From CAYXTC01 sp964479375 (lineage in GTDB: Bacteria > Patescibacteriota > Minisyncoccia > Minisyncoccales > GWA2-38-27): a stretch of DNA of 64,000 nt. The position numbers were made by a program, and so were the translations under genes. Where the stretch lies: positions 1 through 64,000 of the forward strand of contig CAYZKD010000003.1 in assembly GCA_964479375.1 (NCBI GenBank), read 5' to 3'. Positions 60,130-64,000 of this stretch are shown piece by piece; the stretch's first letter is position 1, and the number at the start of each line of letters is the position of its first letter. The notes beneath the pieces are model-generated. The model did not search any database. It had not been told where the DNA came from and saw only the letters and a list, made by a program, of their open reading frames with translations.

Positions 60130-63100
60130 TTAATACCATTGTATTGCTGGAGGATACATTTCTGAAACTATCCTCCTTTTTTCTTGATTATCAGACATAG
60201 GAACCCCCTCAAACTCCTTTTGAAGTTCTCCGTCTGGTCTATATATTCTCGGCACTACTACTAATCTTCCTTGATATTTTTCCAAAAGCGAAACTACTGC
60301 CCTATATGCGCCTATAATTGCCGGTTCCAATCCAGTGGATTGAAATAGATGCAGTTTAAGGCCTTGTTTGGGCACTTCTTTGTCTAAACTAAGTCCTTGC
60401 CAGAGCACTCTGAATATCAACCCGTAATTATCGACCGCCTCGTCTAAAGAAATCTCGCCTTGGATTAACTTTAGAAAAGTTTCTATAAAAGAGTAAACTT
60501 TTCTAAAAGCGAAATCCTCTTGTTCGGCCGAATCTTCTTTCCGCTGAATCTCAATATTTCTGATAATAGATACCTCTGTTGCGTAATCACATAACATATG
60601 ACGCAGAGAAAGTATTTGAGCTGGAAGCTCATATAATTGTTCTACCAACTGAAAATCTTTTCTAAGAAGGAACAAAGAAAACGGCTGCCCTTCTGTGCCA
60701 TCGCCATAAATAATTCTAAGGCGGGCTGGTTTTTCTGGCTCTCTTTTCTCATGAGATCTCCAACGTTTAAAAACCCACAGAAATGGCTCTCTTCTTCTTT
60801 CGGTATAGAGCCTGTAATAGACATAATCTCTGATTGTTTCTACAAAAGATTGGGGTTGAAGATAAGAAACAGCCAGAGGGAGTCCGCTTCCAAGGGCTTT
60901 TTCCATCTGCTGGCGGGCTGATTCTATCCAATCGCTGCAGCTTACATATTTGTCATCCTTGATTCTCCTTTCCTTCTTTTGTTCAATGTCGGCCTTAATA
61001 GTTTCTGGTATTTCAACTCTAATTCTCGGAGTTTCAGCTTGAACTATTGGAGTTTCCACCCTCTCATAGGGAACCGGGAACATTATTATCCCAAACCCAA
61101 CACCCTCTGAGGTAGTATTGAATTCTTGAAACGCCTTTTGGAGCGCTGGCATTCCCTGGGGCCTGACAAAAGAATAAAAAACATTATTTTCCGGCTCCAG
61201 AGCCTTTAGCATTCTTGAACTTCTCTCGCCCCTTAATGTTCCTGCATCTTCCCGCTGGGGATTGCAAAGAGCAACGCGCTCGACAGCCCCAGAAGTGATG
61301 ATAAAGTCGCTTCTGTAACGACCAGTTTCTATTCTCTTGGCAACTAGCCTTCCGTAATCATAAGCGTTTTGGGCAAGATGCCCTAACGTCTTGTTTTTTT
61401 CCCATTCGGTAAAAGGAATCTTGGCTATCTGCAACGCAAGGGGGGATGGGCGAGGAGGAAACTGACGCATCTTTCTCGCTGTTTTCATCCTACCCTCCAC
61501 TTCCAAGTCCATCTGGTCGCATCGTTCATAAGGAACCAGAATATGGATTCCTTTTTTGGCCAAATCCCGATTGATTTCTTTCACCGCCTCAGGATCTTGG
61601 CCGAAATCTCTGCTGATAAATTCGTAATTAATTATCAAGCAGGCCGTTTTAGCCCCTGATTCTCTCTTTGCCTCCTCTAATAAGGCTGTGTTCTTTCTAA
61701 TCCAGCCTAAGTTTTCTTCTTTGCTGCTAATTATTCTCGGCCTGGAGAAAATCAATACCGGCTCTTTCGGAGATATCCATATTTTTTCTTTTTCTAGTGT
61801 CCAAGGCAGTTCAAATCCTTCAGCAGATTTTAGCATCCAGAATTGACCTCGTGGTTCTAAGGAGCACTCTGGGGTCGCTCTCTCTTCTGAAGAAAAACCA
61901 TCAGTGATTTCCACTAAAACCACTTTCTGAAATCTTTCTGCTAACAGAACAGATCTTCCGTAGTTTAAGGAGTCGGCATGAAATATCCTGTTTTCTGGCA
62001 AATCTGTTCCCAAAATCACTGCTTCGGGACGGGAAGCATTATCAAAGAACCAGATTACCTGCTCTCTTGACCATGTTCTTCCAGCAGTAATCACGGAACA
62101 TACGGCTTCTTTAGTTAAATAACCGCCTCTTTCGAGTTTATCAATCTCTTCCAGGGTCCTGGAAGGAAGCTCAAATGCCCTCGTAAAAATCTCTACTCCT
62201 TCTTGATGAGAAATCCTTCCTTGTTCAGTTTCAGCAATACTAACATCATAATCTTGAGCCATTTTCACCAGTTCTTGGGGAACCGGACGGAAAACTCTTT
62301 CCTTCCGTCCTCTCTTTAAAAGTCTCCCAGTTTGTTCATCTTCTCTGACATCCCTGGTAAAAACTATCTCTAAAGAACCGCTCAAACTATTGGCCTCAGA
62401 AAGAATTGCCATTGTTAGATTGCGAACGGCTTGTCCTTTCTTAAACCCATATGGGTCGGCCGACCAGAATTCATCAACCTCTAAACAATTAAACTGGTAG
62501 TTATGGCGAAAAGCAGTCAATCCTACTGCATAATCCATAACCCGGAAGATTCTTGAATGCCAGTCCTGGGCCCGGGCATGGATTCGCTGAACTTCTTTTC
62601 CTCCTTTATGAGTAAACTTACGAACATTAATTCCTTTCCTTTCAAGGTTTTCCTGAACCCAGACTGCAAGAGTAGTTTTTTCCGAAGCATGGCTCCCCCA
62701 TACCTTAAAGCACTGCTGGCAAACCAGATATCTTCTTTCTCTTTTTTCGCATACAGGACATTTATTCCCAAAGACTCTTCCGATAAATCTTGAGAGTTCC
62801 TTCTCTCTTAACTCATCGTTCCTGTTATTCAGCCTCCTGCGGGCAGCAAAAAATGCCTTATCCTCTTCTTCCAATCTTCTTAAACACTCAAGATACTCTT
62901 TAAAGGAATTGAGGGCCGGGAAGCACTTTGCTCCCTGTTGGTTAATGTCAGAAACCTCAATCAAAGGAGCCTCGCCCCCCTGTATTTTTTCTGTGTCAAT
63001 ACAAAGGGCTTTTTCTTTTCCATCAAGAGAGGACCTTTTTGAGGAAACAACCACCAGTTTCCGGGAGGATAAGTCAGATCTCCTTTTTTTCAATTCCTCG

Positions 63101-63540
63101 GTTGCCCGAAGAACGGAAATCTTAGGCTTTTGCTCTCTGACTTCTTCCTCCGGAACAGAAACAAGATGGGCGATGTAGAATTCTCTGGTCACTCTCTGAT
63201 AATGGATAAGGTTTACTCTTAATTCTCCTCCTTGGAAGTCTTTTAGTTTCTCTCTTTCTGTCAGATTGCAAACATCGCAGTTAGGTTTGTTGCAAAGGCC
63301 TACCACTCTGTTCTCGTAAAAACTTATCCAGTCAAAACTCCCTTTTCTGGGGTCGCCCGGCCTGAAAGAAAGAACTGTTCCCTGTTTTTCTTCTTTTGGT
63401 TCTTCTTCCGGGAGACCGAATACTGGCTGTCCTGCGATGAATGCTGAGCCCTGCTCTAAAAGAAATTGACGGTAGGATTGGGGGAATTTGACGCCAAGCA
63501 TCTCTTCGGTAAAATCAATTTGTTCTTGTCTTGTCTGCAT
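60130..63540 (-). CDS. Giant protein with SMI1/KNR4-like N-terminus, otherwise unrecognised
   Basis: 1136 residues. Residues 6-90 (FTEEMLGVKFPQSYRQFLLE then DWISFYENRVVGLCN) resemble the SMI1/KNR4 (SUKH) fold, which includes toxin immunity proteins. Cysteine clusters: C83/C88/C91 in LCNKPNCDVCN, and C261/C264/C274/C277 in NKCPVCEKRERRYLVCQQC, probably zinc sites. The remainder (about 300-1136) has no motif I recognise, and is rich in Arg and Glu. Good ribosome site (AAGGAGAT). It neighbours the equally large helicase gene, and both have own terminators. Confidence 0.6.
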   Translation of the reverse strand: MQTRQEQIDFTEEMLGVKFPQSYRQFLLEQGSAFIAGQPVFGLPEEEPKEEKQGTVLSFRPGDPRKGSFDWISFYENRVVGLCNKPNCDVCNLTEREKLKDFQGGELRVNLIHYQRVTREFYIAHLVSVPEEEVREQKPKISVLRATEELKKRRSDLSSRKLVVVSSKRSSLDGKEKALCIDTEKIQGGEAPLIEVSDINQQGAKCFPALNSFKEYLECLRRLEEEDKAFFAARRRLNNRNDELREKELSRFIGRVFGNKCPVCEKRERRYLVCQQCFKVWGSHASEKTTLAVWVQENLERKGINVRKFTHKGGKEVQRIHARAQDWHSRIFRVMDYAVGLTAFRHNYQFNCLEVDEFWSADPYGFKKGQAVRNLTMAILSEANSLSGSLEIVFTRDVREDEQTGRLLKRGRKERVFRPVPQELVKMAQDYDVSIAETEQGRISHQEGVEIFTRAFELPSRTLEEIDKLERGGYLTKEAVCSVITAGRTWSREQVIWFFDNASRPEAVILGTDLPENRIFHADSLNYGRSVLLAERFQKVVLVEITDGFSSEERATPECSLEPRGQFWMLKSAEGFELPWTLEKEKIWISPKEPVLIFSRPRIISSKEENLGWIRKNTALLEEAKRESGAKTACLIINYEFISRDFGQDPEAVKEINRDLAKKGIHILVPYERCDQMDLEVEGRMKTARKMRQFPPRPSPLALQIAKIPFTEWEKNKTLGHLAQNAYDYGRLVAKRIETGRYRSDFIITSGAVERVALCNPQREDAGTLRGERSSRMLKALEPENNVFYSFVRPQGMPALQKAFQEFNTTSEGVGFGIIMFPVPYERVETPIVQAETPRIRVEIPETIKADIEQKKERRIKDDKYVSCSDWIESARQQMEKALGSGLPLAVSYLQPQSFVETIRDYVYYRLYTERRREPFLWVFKRWRSHEKREPEKPARLRIIYGDGTEGQPFSLFLLRKDFQLVEQLYELPAQILSLRHMLCDYATEVSIIRNIEIQRKEDSAEQEDFAFRKVYSFIETFLKLIQGEISLDEAVDNYGLIFRVLWQGLSLDKEVPKQGLKLHLFQSTGLEPAIIGAYRAVVSLLEKYQGRLVVVPRIYRPDGELQKEFEGVPMSDNQEKRRIVSEMYPPAIQWY

Positions 63541-63616
63541 ATTCTATCTCCTTATACGATTGTCAAAGTACTAATTTCTGCTAATTAAATTTAATCATAT
63601 ATCATACTTATCGTCA

Positions 63617-63662
63617 AAAAAAAGAGACGCTTTTGCGTCTCTTATCTCACTTTTTGTGAGAT
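63617..63662 (-). terminator. Terminator after the 63668 gene
   Basis: AAGAGACGC-TTTT-GCGTCTCTT (63622-63643) followed by a T-run on the minus strand. A second hairpin ATCTCAC-TTTTT-GTGAGAT lies between it and the stop. Confidence 0.8.
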
Positions 63663-63667
63663 TTGTG

Positions 63668-64000
63668 TTATCGCTTTCTTAATTCTTCTAAGCTTAGAAG
63701 ACGATTTATATAGTTTCCATGCTCATCTATTACACCAGCAGATATTATATATCCACCAAATTCTTCCTTTCTACAATGAAACAAAAATTCCCCTATTGCA
63801 TCCAAAAAGTAAAGGTCTCCCGGCCTTTGTTCAAATATTAATGTTCGCATCATTACTACTTCCCCTTGCTCATCTCTTTTTCTTTCTCTCCTTTTTATCC
63901 CAAACATACTCTGATTATTTATCAATTTAGCTAAATCTTCCTTAACTTCAGGATTTTCTATGTCTAAAACCACATTATTGTTTTCATCAACATAGACAAA
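63668..64000 (-). CDS. Hypothetical protein, partial (5' end outside window)
   Basis: The frame is open to the window edge (FVYVDENNNVVLDIENPEVK...), so the start is missing. At least 110 residues, charged, with DLYFLDAIGEFLFHCRKEEF and ending LLSLEELRKR. No family recognised. Followed by its own terminator, so it is separate from the giant gene downstream. Confidence 0.55.
   Translation of the reverse strand, partial: FVYVDENNNVVLDIENPEVKEDLAKLINNQSMFGIKRRERKRDEQGEVVMMRTLIFEQRPGDLYFLDAIGEFLFHCRKEEFGGYIISAGVIDEHGNYINRLLSLEELRKR

Overview
The window looks like a piece of a Patescibacteria (candidate phyla radiation, probably Parcubacteria-like) genome. This is inferred from the gene set, not from a marker phylogeny. 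Supporting signs are a one-membrane-style PilM/N/O-PilB-PilC type IV pilus operon with several prepilin-like proteins, many small single-pass membrane proteins, cysteine-rich CGNGICD-type surface repeats, a translation-factor-like protein, and a serine recombinase whose reading frame runs into tRNA genes. Nearly everything is on the minus strand. The plus-strand exceptions are an HtrA-type protease, two tRNAs, part of a mobile island, a serpin and two small genes.

Region by region: 1-3.4 kb holds a YadA-head-like fibre gene (cut by the window start), a candidate structured small RNA, and surface proteins. 3.3-17 kb is a cell-surface glycan locus: glycosyltransferases, a methyltransferase, a flippase, a sulfotransferase, a DUF2723/GT117-type membrane protein and an O-antigen-ligase-type protein. 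It also carries a DUF916-like envelope protein and two DNA-identical tandem secreted proteins. 17-26 kb holds ligA, two PHP-domain proteins (one EndoQ-like), a 27-bp-repeat gene broken by an assembly gap, a Cas4/RecB-like nuclease, acylphosphatase, a permease and an MgtC-like protein. 26.4-28.6 kb holds two candidate structured RNAs, three tRNAs and the HtrA-type protease. 28.6-39.6 kb is the type IV pilus operon with a histidine kinase and response regulator. 39.9-45.3 kb is a mobile island in tRNA-Gly. 45.3-47.7 kb holds a serpin between gene remnants. 47.7-56.1 kb is housekeeping: rny, clpP, tig, hppA, nusA, a response regulator and hisC. 56.2-64 kb holds two very large genes, a DEAH helicase and an unrecognised protein with an SMI1/KNR4-like N-terminus.

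The most notable object is the ~5.4 kb tRNA-Gly island. It carries a serine recombinase, an XRE regulator, an endonuclease VII-like HNH protein, a full-length LexA-type repressor fused to a DNA methyltransferase, and a divergent DUF4238 protein. Its two ends are joined a second time, in inverted orientation, inside the island, which is the sequence expected of the circular attP junction. The second notable object is a leader element with a start-codon hairpin that precedes two unrelated genes (htrA-like and hisC) at identical spacing. Promoter, terminator and RNA calls come from motif inspection by eye and were not folded or scored by software.
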